64,000 nucleotides of DNA, from the NCBI RefSeq assembly GCF_005925345.1, contig NZ_SSHJ01000001.1, positions 62,001-126,000 of the forward strand. The letters are read 5' to 3'. A program made the translations under genes and the position numbers. The stretch's first letter is position 1; each line of letters starts with the position of its first letter. The notes beneath the pieces are model-generated. The model was not told where the DNA came from and did no database searches. It saw only the letters and a list, made by a program, of their open reading frames with translations. Below are positions 1 to 7,715 of the stretch, one piece after another. The DNA comes from Pedobacter ureilyticus. Lineage in GTDB: Bacteria > Bacteroidota > Bacteroidia > Sphingobacteriales > Sphingobacteriaceae.

Positions 1-479
1 TTGTAATTGGCACGCATGGTAACACCATTGGCTGTTTTAGTTGCGGTAAAATACAAATCATTAGTATTGACATTTTTACCACCAATATTTAGGTTTAAGC
101 CAAATTTGTTTTGATTGCCATCAAACAAAATCACAGGCTTATTGCCATAAGTTTTTTGGTTTTTAACTTCAACCGATTGGATCTTGCCTCCTAAATTACT
201 GAACGTGATTTTTAGATCTTCGTTTTCTAATACGGTAGTTTGCTCGGTTCCAGTAATGTTTCCTCCAAAAGGCCCATTAAGTGCTGCTGTGTCAACCGTT
301 TTTAAAGTTTCTACTTTAGGCTGAGTTGTTTTTGCTGGTTTGTTTAAACCTGCATTTTTAATAGAGTCTTGTACTTGTTTTTCTCTCTTGATTTCAGCCT
401 CTGATGGTCTCATGAAGAAAACGCCACCTGCTAAAATTATCATGATCAAGAACAGACCCGTGAATGTATTTCTATCCAT
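1..479 (-). CDS. yidC: Membrane protein insertase YidC, N-terminal part (runs off window)
   Basis: YidC/Oxa1 insertase places proteins into the inner membrane, alone or with SecYEG. Only the first 159 or so codons are present. The protein starts MDRNTFTGLFLIMIILAGG, one N-terminal membrane helix. A charged, low-complexity linker follows, then the start of the periplasmic beta domain (ENEDLKITFSNLGGKIQSV), which is typical of Gram-negative YidC. The catalytic-groove helices lie outside the window. The gene begins 18 bases after the pyrG stop on the same strand, so the two are probably co-transcribed; this pairing is common in Bacteroidota. No separate promoter is visible in the short gap. Confidence 0.93.
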   Translation of the reverse strand, partial: MDRNTFTGLFLIMIILAGGVFFMRPSEAEIKREKQVQDSIKNAGLNKPAKTTQPKVETLKTVDTAALNGPFGGNITGTEQTTVLENEDLKITFSNLGGKIQSVEVKNQKTYGNKPVILFDGNQNKFGLNLNIGGKNVNTNDLYFTATKTANGVTMRANY

Positions 480-497
480 TATACTGTTTTATACTGC

Positions 498-2114
498 TTA
501 AATTGCCTTCTTTTTTACCTGCTCCATTGCAGCGGCCACAAATTTAATAAAAAGTGGGTGAGGATTAGCAACTGTTGATTTTAATTCTGGGTGAAACTGT
601 CCGCCCACAAAGAAAGGATGGTTTTTTAACTCTACAATTTCAACCAGCTTACTTTCAGGATTAATACCAGAAGCAATCATCCCTGCTTCTTCATATTGCG
701 CTAAGTATTTGTTATTGAACTCGTAACGATGACGGTGTCTTTCTGAAATATGTTGTTTACCATAAGCAGCGAAAGCTTTTGTGCCTTTTTTCAAATCGCA
801 AGGGTAAGCGCCCAAACGCATTGTACCACCTTTGGTTGTGATATTTTTTTGTTCTTCCATCATATTAATTACCGGATGAGGTGCATTTTCATCGATTTCG
901 GTAGTGTTCGCGTCTTTTAAACCTAGCACATTTCTACCAAATTCAATTACACAGCATTGCATACCTAAACAAATACCGAAGAAAGGAACGTTGTTCTCTC
1001 TAACGTACTTAATGGCTTCTATTTTACCTTCAATACCGCGGCTACCAAAACCTGGCGCTACTAACACACCGTCCAAATGACTAAGTTTTTCTTTTACGTT
1101 ATCTGCGTAAATACTTTCTGAAGGAATGTACTCTACACGAACTTTGCATTCGTTTTTAGCACCAGCATGAATAAATGCTTCGGTAATTGATTTATAAGCA
1201 TCTGGTAACTCTACATACTTACCAACCAGCCCAATTTTAACTTCCGACGTTGGATTTTTAAGTCGACCTAAGAAATCTTTCCAAGTTTCCATGCTTGGTT
1301 CAGCTTTAGCAGGAAGTTTTAATTTGCTTAAAACGGTTTTATCTAATTGCTCTTTGTACATTAACAATGGTACATCGTAAATGGTAGAGGCATCCATAGA
1401 TTCGATTACCGCATTGATATTTACGTTACAGAAAAGTGCAATTTTTCTTCTAATATCTTGGCTGATGTGATGTTCTGTTCTACAAACTAAAATATCAGGC
1501 TGGATGCCATACTCTAACAAGGCTTTAACAGAGTGTTGCGTAGGCTTGGTTTTTAACTCACCGGCCGCTGCTAAATAAGGTACCAACGTTAGATGAATAA
1601 CCAACGCATTGTTGTTGCCTTCTTCCCATTTAAACTGACGAACTGCTTCTACAAATGGTAAAGATTCAATATCGCCAACGGTACCACCAATTTCCGTAAT
1701 TACGATGTCGTAATCTCCGCTTTCGCCCAAAATACGCATGTTACGTTTAATCTCATCGGTAATGTGAGGTACTACTTGTACGGTTTTACCTAAAAACTCT
1801 CCCTGACGCTCTTTGTTGATTACATTTTGATAGATACGACCCGTAGTAATGTTATTGGCTTGCGAAGTAGGTACGTTTAAGAAACGCTCGTAATGACCTA
1901 GATCTAAATCTGTTTCTGCGCCGTCTTCAGTTACAAAACATTCGCCATGTTCGTAAGGGTTTAAAGTTCCCGGGTCAATGTTGATATAAGGGTCGAACTT
2001 TTGAATGGTTACACGGTAACCTCTGGCCTGTAAAAGTTTAGCTAAAGATGCGGAAATGATGCCCTTACCAAGTGAGGAAGTAACACCGCCCGTAACAAAA
2101 ATATACTTAGTCAT
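498..2114 (-). CDS. pyrG: CTP synthase (glutamine-hydrolysing)
   Basis: Makes CTP from UTP, ATP and glutamine, the last step of pyrimidine nucleotide synthesis in the cytoplasm. The 538-residue protein has the family's usual length. The N-terminal synthetase domain starts [18 protein letters not shown] with its P-loop. The C-terminal class I amidotransferase domain has the nucleophile Cys in GICLGMQ (near 383) and the His-x-Glu pair in QFHPEL (near 508-510). The reading frame stays open for 18 more codons upstream, but family homology begins at the ATG at 2114 and a -7 box lies at 2166-2173. The gene leads a probable pyrG-yidC operon. Confidence 0.98.
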   Translation of the reverse strand: MTKYIFVTGGVTSSLGKGIISASLAKLLQARGYRVTIQKFDPYINIDPGTLNPYEHGECFVTEDGAETDLDLGHYERFLNVPTSQANNITTGRIYQNVINKERQGEFLGKTVQVVPHITDEIKRNMRILGESGDYDIVITEIGGTVGDIESLPFVEAVRQFKWEEGNNNALVIHLTLVPYLAAAGELKTKPTQHSVKALLEYGIQPDILVCRTEHHISQDIRRKIALFCNVNINAVIESMDASTIYDVPLLMYKEQLDKTVLSKLKLPAKAEPSMETWKDFLGRLKNPTSEVKIGLVGKYVELPDAYKSITEAFIHAGAKNECKVRVEYIPSESIYADNVKEKLSHLDGVLVAPGFGSRGIEGKIEAIKYVRENNVPFFGICLGMQCCVIEFGRNVLGLKDANTTEIDENAPHPVINMMEEQKNITTKGGTMRLGAYPCDLKKGTKAFAAYGKQHISERHRHRYEFNNKYLAQYEEAGMIASGINPESKLVEIVELKNHPFFVGGQFHPELKSTVANPHPLFIKFVAAAMEQVKKKAI

Positions 2115-2165
2115 GAATGATTTTTTGTTGCAACAAATACATTTTGTTGCTTTTTGTACGGGATA

Positions 2166-2173
2166 CAAAGGTA
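2166..2173 (-). promoter_or_regulatory. -7 promoter element for pyrG
   Basis: On the minus strand this reads TACCTTTG, a perfect match to the Bacteroidota -7 consensus TAnnTTTG. It lies 51 bases before the pyrG start codon and predicts a leader of about 45 bases. No clear -33 TTTG is seen at the usual spacing. A small perfect hairpin (TCCCGA, loop TTG, TCGGGA) lies farther up at 2308-2322 in otherwise featureless AT-rich sequence. Confidence 0.5.
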
Positions 2174-2364
2174 CAAAAATATTGCAGTGGTTTCTGTGCT
2201 GTTGATAATATTTTTTTAGCTAGGCAATACGTTGACCTACAAATGATAATATACAAACAAGGTTTGTTTATAATTTCTCAACATACTTAGAAAAGCCACA
2301 GCACCTGTCCCGATTGTCGGGATAAACAGATTTATTTTTTCGGTATTTTAGATTAAATTGCGGA

Positions 2365-2949
2365 ATGAAAAAATTAACGATGAAGCAAATTTTACTCTTT
2401 GCGATGTTATTATTATCTATTAATATCGTTTCTGCACAAACTTATCAAGAAAATATTGATGCAAACTTTAAAGAATTTGGTGAACTAATGAAGGTTGGCG
2501 AATTTGATAAAGCTTTCGATTACGTTCATTCCGATTTATTTAAAGTATTACCTAAATCTGATATGGTAAAAGCAACTAAGCAACTCTTCAGTTCTCCTCA
2601 GTTTAGTTTCAAATTTTCAGATTTTACAACCAAGAAATTCAACGAACCAATCATTGTCGAAGGCAAATATTACGTAGTTTTTAGGTATAACTCGGTAATA
2701 GAAATGAAATTTAACGATATGGAGGCAGACAAGCGTTCGTTAATGCAAATGGGATTAGCTAATAAATTTGGTCCAGACAATGTAAGTTATGACGATAATA
2801 CAGGATATTTCAAAATTAACGCCGAAAAAAAGTCTATTGCCATTTCAGAAAACGGAAAAACCAATTGGAAGTTTATTAATGTTGAACCAGAGCAACGTAT
2901 ACTTATGGAAAAATTACTTCCGAAAGAAGTAAGAAATGAAGTTTTTTAA
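2365..2949 (+). CDS. Secreted protein of unknown function
   Basis: I do not recognise this 194-residue protein. It starts with a clear Sec signal peptide (basic MKKLTMKQ, then a hydrophobic stretch ending in SAQ at about residue 25), so it is probably periplasmic or surface-exposed. The mature part is a small alpha/beta domain (EFGELMKVGEFDKAFDYV, later YYVVFRYNSVIEMKF). Its fold order loosely resembles NTF2-like or DUF3887-type domains, but this is only an impression. ATG codons at 2365 and 2380 both keep the signal peptide. The gene stands alone and is followed by an imperfect hairpin repeat at 2958-3009 that could end transcription. Confidence 0.75.
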   Translation: MKKLTMKQILLFAMLLLSINIVSAQTYQENIDANFKEFGELMKVGEFDKAFDYVHSDLFKVLPKSDMVKATKQLFSSPQFSFKFSDFTTKKFNEPIIVEGKYYVVFRYNSVIEMKFNDMEADKRSLMQMGLANKFGPDNVSYDDNTGYFKINAEKKSIAISENGKTNWKFINVEPEQRILMEKLLPKEVRNEVF

Positions 2950-2957
2950 AAAGAAAA

Positions 2958-3009
2958 AGCCACAGATACACAGATTTCTTTGAAAATATTTATCTGTGCA
3001 TCGGTGGCT
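2958..3009. repeat. Imperfect inverted repeat, AGCCAC...CACAGAT family
   Basis: The two 18-base arms are AGCCACAGATACACAGAT (2958-2975) and, on the other strand, AGCCACCGATGCACAGAT (2992-3009). They differ at two positions and enclose 16 bases. Each arm looks like an octamer repeated with change. A related element lies at 55370-55442. Position just after a stop codon fits a transcription terminator, but the family is dispersed. Confidence 0.6.
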
Positions 3010-3015
3010 AATAAG

Positions 3016-3045
3016 CTACTTTGTCTTAGTTGGTCTAACTTCAAT
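3016..3045 (-). pseudogene. Echo of the C-terminus of the neighbouring SDR gene
   Basis: On the minus strand this encodes IEVRPTKTK followed by TAG. It is identical in protein to the last nine residues of the short-chain dehydrogenase that ends at 3762. The 30 bases differ from that gene at five positions, all third codon positions (including TAG for TAA). An in-frame TGA stands directly before the Ile codon, and eight bases farther begins the first REP palindrome. It is too diverged to be a fresh target duplication. The synonymous pattern suggests a piece of a second coding allele or paralogue. Confidence 0.6.
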
Positions 3046-3053
3046 TCAATTTA

Positions 3054-3077
3054 AAGTTGGGTGTCCGCACCCAACTT
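3054..3077 (+). repeat. REP palindrome 1
   Basis: Perfect inverted repeat with 10-base arms, AAGTTGGGTG and CACCCAACTT, and a four-base loop TCCG. It lies 39 bases before the start of the RAYT transposase gene. It shares the core GGGTGTCCnCACCC with two other palindromes after that gene. Confidence 0.85.
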
Positions 3078-3115
3078 CACAAAATTCAGTTATATTTAAT
3101 TGGAGGAAATGGTAA

Positions 3116-3661
3116 ATGAGCTTATTCCACAGAAGGCAGGGTCAAATGACAAATCATGAAATATATTTCTTCACGGTAACGATAAATAACTTTCATTGTC
3201 TTTTAGAAAATGATGAATTGAAGATGTTAATCATTAATTCACTTGGCTATTTAGTTAAAAACAAGTTAGCGATGGTATATGGATTTGTAATTATGCCTAA
3301 TCACATCCATTTGATCTGGAAAACATTAGGTAATAATGGAAATGAAACATCCGTTGGCAGTTTTATGAAGTTTACAGCACATCAATTTCAAAAATATCTA
3401 AGAACTTTTGAACCCAATAAATTGGTTTTATATAAATCGAACGCCAGCGACAGGGGTTACCATTTCTGGAAAAGAGATCCCTTAGCAATTCCTTTAAGTA
3501 GTATTTATATTTTAGAACAAAAATTAGACTACATCCATAAAAACCCCTTACAAGAACGGTGGCAGTTAGCTGATTTAAGTCAGAGCTACAAGTGGAGTAG
3601 TGCAAGATTTTATGAAGATGGAGTGGATGAGTTTAATATACTAACTCATTATAGAGATTAA
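3116..3661 (+). CDS. REP-associated tyrosine transposase (RAYT, Y1 family)
   Basis: A 181-residue single-strand DNA transposase of the IS200/Y1 HUH group. The HUH metal site is seen in VIMPNHIHLIW (His-x-His near residues 64-66). The presumed nucleophile Tyr is in the LDYIHKNPL segment near residue 140, followed by the WSSARFY motif usual for this family. The start has a strong Shine-Dalgarno sequence (GGAGGA about 10 bases before the ATG), unlike most genes here. The family nicks and moves short REP palindromes; one REP lies before the gene and two after it. It is intact in length and motifs. I infer a domesticated or occasionally mobile unit rather than a classical insertion sequence, as no terminal ends of an IS are seen. 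Confidence 0.88.
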   Translation: MSLFHRRQGQMTNHEIYFFTVTINNFHCLLENDELKMLIINSLGYLVKNKLAMVYGFVIMPNHIHLIWKTLGNNGNETSVGSFMKFTAHQFQKYLRTFEPNKLVLYKSNASDRGYHFWKRDPLAIPLSSIYILEQKLDYIHKNPLQERWQLADLSQSYKWSSARFYEDGVDEFNILTHYRD

Positions 3662-3682
3662 TATCTTTTTGATGTTTGAATT

Positions 3683-3708
3683 ATTGGTGGGTGGGGACAC
3701 CCACCAAT
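3683..3708 (-). repeat. REP palindrome 2 (inverted)
   Basis: Perfect inverted repeat with 11-base arms (ATTGGTGGGTG and its complement) and loop GGGA on the plus strand. Read on the minus strand the loop is TCCC, as in REP 3, so this copy is inverted. Outer arm bases differ from REP 1 and 3 while the core is kept on both sides, which means compensating changes. Confidence 0.85.
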
Positions 3709-3725
3709 AGCATGTAGAAATTCTA

Positions 3726-3749
3726 AAGTTGGGTGTCCCCACCCAACTT
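3726..3749 (+). repeat. REP palindrome 3
   Basis: Perfect inverted repeat with 10-base arms identical to REP 1 and loop TCCC instead of TCCG. It is separated from REP 2 by 17 bases, forming a head-to-head pair. It ends 12 bases from the stop codon of the SDR gene on the other strand. Confidence 0.85.
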
Positions 3750-3761
3750 AATTTCCGGGAA

Positions 3762-4463
3762 TTATTTAGTTTTAGTTGGTCTTACTTCAATTTTTGAAGG
3801 CAACACATTAGGGTTTAAATTCAATAAATCTACCACCATCTGACCTAAATCTTCTGGTTGTATTTTCCATCCATCGGCATCATTTGGCTGATGGTCATTA
3901 AAATTAGAGGTTACCGAACCAGGCATAATCGTGGTTGTTTTAACACCATACTCCCTTAAATCTAACATGGCAGCTTGAGTAAAACCAACAACTCCAAACT
4001 TAGATGCATTGTAGCCAGCACCATTAGCAAAAAAGTTAGTTCCTGCTAAACTTGCTATAGAAATATAGTAGCCTTTATTGGCCTTTAACTGCTCAACGCT
4101 TGCTTTTAAGGTATGAAAAACACCCGTTAAATTCGTATCAATCATTACATTCCAGTCTTCTAAGCTTAATTGATCTATAGGAGCAAACTTACCTACACCA
4201 GCATTCGCAATAACGATATCTAACTTTCCAAAGTTGGCTACAATTTCGGCAACGGCCGCTTTTTCATCGTCATAATTTACTACGTTAGAAGCAATAGCCA
4301 ATACATTATCGCTTCCTAACTCAGTTTTTGCTTTGTCTACATCTTCTTGCTTTCTGCCCGATATGGCTACCTTTAAACCAGCGTTTACCAATGCCTTAGC
4401 TATTCCAAAACCTATTCCTTTTGTGCCGCCCGTAATGTAGGCGACTTTGTTTTCTAAACTCAT
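3762..4463 (-). CDS. Short-chain dehydrogenase/reductase (SDR)
   Basis: A 233-residue NAD(P)-dependent oxidoreductase of the classical SDR family, cytoplasmic. The cofactor motif TGGTKGIG is at residues 11-18, NAG at 87-89, and the active-site YNASK has Tyr151 and Lys155 with a serine around 135-138. The Arg-Lys pair after the second strand (SGRKQ) suggests a preference for NADPH. Sequence resembles 3-oxoacyl-ACP reductase-like SDRs, but the substrate cannot be read. Its last nine residues are repeated in a diverged copy at 3016-3045, on the far side of the REP-RAYT unit. Confidence 0.9.
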   Translation of the reverse strand: MSLENKVAYITGGTKGIGFGIAKALVNAGLKVAISGRKQEDVDKAKTELGSDNVLAIASNVVNYDDEKAAVAEIVANFGKLDIVIANAGVGKFAPIDQLSLEDWNVMIDTNLTGVFHTLKASVEQLKANKGYYISIASLAGTNFFANGAGYNASKFGVVGFTQAAMLDLREYGVKTTTIMPGSVTSNFNDHQPNDADGWKIQPEDLGQMVVDLLNLNPNVLPSKIEVRPTKTK

Positions 4464-4580
4464 ACGTCGTTATTAAATTGAAATCAAAAGTGCTAAATCA
4501 ATATGTATTCAATGTTTTTTGTGTGTAAAATAAGTGATCTGTACTTAGTAGTCAAGAATCAGTTAAATACTGATGCCCAA

Positions 4581-5315
4581 CTACTGCTCACTCAACTTTT
4601 GCTTTAACCTTTTTTCATCTGTTAAATCTAAACGCAGTGGTGTGATAGAAACATAGTCATGTTCCATGGCCCATCTGTCGCTATTTTCCTCTGCTTGGTC
4701 CAACGACCTTACAGAAATCCAAAAATTCTTTCTTCCCATTGGATCTTCGCCCGGAATAACGGTACCATCATATAGCGAAACAGATTGCCTAGTCCACTTT
4801 ACGCCAGTAGGTTTTTTGGGAAAGTTAACGTTATAAAGTGCAATTTCATCTGTATCTAGCAACATCGTAAGACATTCTTCTACATAAGGTTTCAGCGTAT
4901 CGAAATCTGGTTCAGTTTTACCTACTGGAGTACTTAAAGCAATGCCTTTAATACCTAAAAGTACCGCTTGCTTTGCTGCAGCTAATGTACCAGAATGCCA
5001 CATCGCATTGCCCAAATTTGGCCCCATGTTAATCCCAGATAAAACTACATCAGTTTCTGGGTACATGTGTAAACCCAAAGCCACACAGTCGGCAGGCGTG
5101 CCGTTTACACGAAAAGCTTCAATACCTTCAAAGGTGATAGGTGATTTTTTATAAGTTAGTGGTCTAGAATGGGTAATTGCATGACCCGTAGAAGATTGCT
5201 CAACATCTGGTGCAACAACACAAACCTTTCCAAATTTTAACGCCGTTTGTGCTAAAGCCGCTATACCTGGACTATATATGCCGTCATCGTTTGTAATTAA
5301 GATATTCATATTCAT
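4581..5315 (-). CDS. surE: 5'/3'-nucleotidase SurE
   Basis: SurE is a metal-dependent phosphatase that removes phosphate from nucleoside monophosphates and from other phosphate esters. The N-terminus MNMNILITNDDGIYSPGI carries the metal-binding Asp pair of the family. GPNLGNAMWHSGTLAAAKQA, with the conserved Ser-Gly, follows. The reading frame extends upstream to 5462 but that part has no homology. The start is either the ATG at 5315 (244 residues) or that at 5309 (242 residues); I cannot decide from ribosome-binding sequence. It is divergent from the lipid kinase gene at 5388. Confidence 0.94.
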   Translation of the reverse strand: MNMNILITNDDGIYSPGIAALAQTALKFGKVCVVAPDVEQSSTGHAITHSRPLTYKKSPITFEGIEAFRVNGTPADCVALGLHMYPETDVVLSGINMGPNLGNAMWHSGTLAAAKQAVLLGIKGIALSTPVGKTEPDFDTLKPYVEECLTMLLDTDEIALYNVNFPKKPTGVKWTRQSVSLYDGTVIPGEDPMGRKNFWISVRSLDQAEENSDRWAMEHDYVSITPLRLDLTDEKRLKQKLSEQ

Positions 5316-5387
5316 CAATTTTGGTGATGTAATAAAAACTATTATAAGGGTGTTATTGTTGACAAGAAATGAAAATAGATATTCGCC

Positions 5388-6290
5388 ATGAAAATAGAAG
5401 AGACTAAAATTCAACTGGTACACAATCCAACAGCAGGTGCGGAAGAGCATGAAGCTGAACATTTGATGGAGTTATTACGAACGGCGGGTTATAAGTGTAA
5501 TTACTCATCCTCTAAAAAGAAAATTCTTAAAAAAGTAGCTGCTGATGTAAAATATATTGCAGTTGCGGGTGGCGATGGTACCGTTCGAAAAACGATTTTA
5601 ACCATGCTTGATAAAAAGCTGAAATATAAGAGGCCAATAGCAATATTGCCTCTCGGTACTGCAAATAACATAGCCAGTTCTTTAGCTATAGAAGAAAACC
5701 TACGTTTAAATGCAGAGGCTTGGAGAAAAGAAAAATTTCAAAAACTGGATATCGGTTTGGCTAGAACCCGTAAAAATGAGGAATATTTTGTAGAATCCTT
5801 TGGTTTTGGCTTATTTCCTGCTTTGATTAAATGGATGGATGAAAAACCATCTGCAACTTCTGAAGAACCCGATGAGGAAGTAAAACAAGCCCATAACGCC
5901 TTGTTGCATTTAGCCAAGCATTACGAACCTGTAAGGGCATCGATGGTTTACGATGGAAGAGAAGTAAACAACGAATTTCTGATGATTGAATTGTTGAATA
6001 TTTCTCGATTAGGCCCCAAATTACAATTAGGAAAGGCTGATCCAGGCGATGGTTTGCTAGAATTAATAGCAGTTAAAGCCAGTCAACGTCCAATTTTGAT
6101 TAAATATTTTGAAGCGATAGTGGCTGGCAAAAAGCCGGTATTTCCAATTAAGTCTGCACAAGTAAATCAGATCAAAATTTCAATAGATACGAAAGATATT
6201 CATGTAGATGACGAATTAAAAGAAGTTAAGTTACCCACTTGGAACATCAGTATTTTGCCAAATATGATGGATATAATCTTAACAAAATAG
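5388..6290 (+). CDS. Diacylglycerol/lipid kinase family protein
   Basis: A 300-residue protein of the DAGK catalytic-domain family (YegS/BmrU type), which phosphorylates lipid alcohols such as diacylglycerol with ATP at the inner membrane face. It has the nucleotide-binding motif GGDGT at 61-65 and the family motif PLGTANN. The C-terminal half is the usual beta-sandwich (VDDELKEV). Substrate unknown. An 11-base copy of the start region (ATGAAAATAGA) occurs at 5369, out of frame with the gene. It is followed after seven bases by the M23 peptidase gene, so the two are probably one transcript. Confidence 0.88.
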   Translation: MKIEETKIQLVHNPTAGAEEHEAEHLMELLRTAGYKCNYSSSKKKILKKVAADVKYIAVAGGDGTVRKTILTMLDKKLKYKRPIAILPLGTANNIASSLAIEENLRLNAEAWRKEKFQKLDIGLARTRKNEEYFVESFGFGLFPALIKWMDEKPSATSEEPDEEVKQAHNALLHLAKHYEPVRASMVYDGREVNNEFLMIELLNISRLGPKLQLGKADPGDGLLELIAVKASQRPILIKYFEAIVAGKKPVFPIKSAQVNQIKISIDTKDIHVDDELKEVKLPTWNISILPNMMDIILTK

Positions 6291-6297
6291 ATTTAAA

Positions 6298-7602
6298 ATG
6301 AAGTTCAGACCACACTATTTCATAATTCTCATTTCCGTCATTGCTGCTTGTAAAAGTGGCCCTTTCAACTTGTTGAAACCTGCTTCTCCACATCAAGAAT
6401 ATGAAAGAAAATTAGTTAATGCAGGCTTAGACCAAAATAAAATGGGCAAAGCTTGGATAATTAAGGCGAATAATTTGTTGCCAAATGCGGTCGGTATCAA
6501 ACTTCCTTATAAAGAAAGCGGTTATTTTGCTGCCGATAAAGTTGATGGTGCTGGTTTTAAGTTCAGCTTGCAGCGAGGACAAATGCTTACCGTAAGATTA
6601 ACCAAGCAATCTGTTGACCATTTTTCGATCTACATGGATTTCTGGGAACGTAGGGATAATGGAGAGTTCAAAGTGCTCGCTTTTGCCGATAGTATAGGCG
6701 CTGAATTACAATGGGAGGCTAAGAGAAGTGGCGAGTACTTTTTGCGTTTACAGCCGGAGTTATTAGGTAGTGGCTCTTATAACTTAGAGCTAGTTATCGG
6801 TCCATCTTTGGCTTATCCCTTAAAGGCAGTAAATAGAAAGCAAATTCAAAGTTTTTACGGTGCAGGTAGAGATAACAATACGCGTAAACATGAAGGAATT
6901 GATATTTTTTCGGCTTTTAGAACGCCAGTATTGGCTATTGCCGAAGGAACGGTTACCCGTGTAAATGAAAACAACTTAGGTGGCAAAGTGGTTTGGTTTC
7001 GTCCCAAAGGGAAGAACTATACTTTATATTATGCACATTTAGATGAACAAATTGCAACGGCTGGTCAGCAAGTTTTAGTTGGAGACACTTTAGGGCTAAT
7101 GGGCAACACGGGCAATGCAAAGACTACACCTCCTCATTTGCATTTCGGAATTTATACCAGCGAAGGTGCCGTAGACCCGCTGCCATTTGTAGATCCATTG
7201 GTTCTGCCCGCACCTAATATCAGGAGTGATTTAAACAAGTTGAATGCTACGCTCCGCACTTTAAATAAAACTATAAATATTTCTGATAATCAACAATTTT
7301 CAAATCCAGAAAGCTTAAAAAATAATACAGTATTAAGAGTATTGGCCGCTGTAGACAATCATTATAAAATAGAATTGCCCAATGGCAAAATAGGTTACGT
7401 TGCCAATAAATCTTTGGTAGAAACCAAAAAGATGAACGCACTTAAAATTTCGGATCAACGCTCATTATTAGACTATCCAAATCTAGCAGCTGGGATTAAG
7501 ACAACATTAACGGCTGGGCAAACCGTAAATGTATTGGGCAATTTTGAAGATTTTCAATTGGTAAGTACAAGTGATGGAAACATAGGATGGATCAGTTTAT
7601 GA
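6298..7602 (+). CDS. M23 family metallopeptidase lipoprotein with SH3-like C-terminus
   Basis: A 434-residue zinc endopeptidase that should cut peptide bonds in peptidoglycan cross-links. The signal peptide ends in a lipobox with Cys18 (SVIAAC), so it is probably anchored in the outer membrane. Zinc ligands of the LytM/M23 domain are visible: His198 and Asp202 (HEGID) and His280-x-His282 (HLHFG), plus His247. The C-terminal part has two bacterial SH3-like stretches (KIELPNGKIGYVANKSL and LVSTSDGNIGWISL) that usually bind cell wall. It follows the lipid kinase by seven bases and precedes the muramidase NamZ. Confidence 0.9.
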   Translation: MKFRPHYFIILISVIAACKSGPFNLLKPASPHQEYERKLVNAGLDQNKMGKAWIIKANNLLPNAVGIKLPYKESGYFAADKVDGAGFKFSLQRGQMLTVRLTKQSVDHFSIYMDFWERRDNGEFKVLAFADSIGAELQWEAKRSGEYFLRLQPELLGSGSYNLELVIGPSLAYPLKAVNRKQIQSFYGAGRDNNTRKHEGIDIFSAFRTPVLAIAEGTVTRVNENNLGGKVVWFRPKGKNYTLYYAHLDEQIATAGQQVLVGDTLGLMGNTGNAKTTPPHLHFGIYTSEGAVDPLPFVDPLVLPAPNIRSDLNKLNATLRTLNKTINISDNQQFSNPESLKNNTVLRVLAAVDNHYKIELPNGKIGYVANKSLVETKKMNALKISDQRSLLDYPNLAAGIKTTLTAGQTVNVLGNFEDFQLVSTSDGNIGWISL

Positions 7603-7672
7603 TAAATAAGCTCGATGTTGGCTATTAAAGTTGCAAAAAACCGCAAAAACATGTAAAATCTATTATACTTTT

Positions 7673-7680
7673 TAATTTTG
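7673..7680 (+). promoter_or_regulatory. -7 promoter element for namZ
   Basis: TAATTTTG fits TAnnTTTG and lies 35 bases before the namZ start codon. No -33 TTTG is seen at the right distance, so the call rests on one box. Confidence 0.4.
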
Positions 7681-7715
7681 TTGATTATCTTTATCATTCA
7701 ATCAAATAGATAACC

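Noticed and set aside
2115..2168. N-terminal extension of CTP synthase in the open frame
   Set aside because: The extra 18 residues have no family homology and a -7 box overlaps this stretch; the ATG at 2114 gives the normal start.
5369..5398. Direct repeat ATGAAAATAGA at the lipid kinase start
   Set aside because: Only 11 bases and in AT-rich sequence; a shifted alternative start leads to a stop within 13 codons. Probably chance.
5316..5462. N-terminal extension of SurE
   Set aside because: It would overlap the divergent lipid kinase gene by 75 bases and shows no SurE homology.
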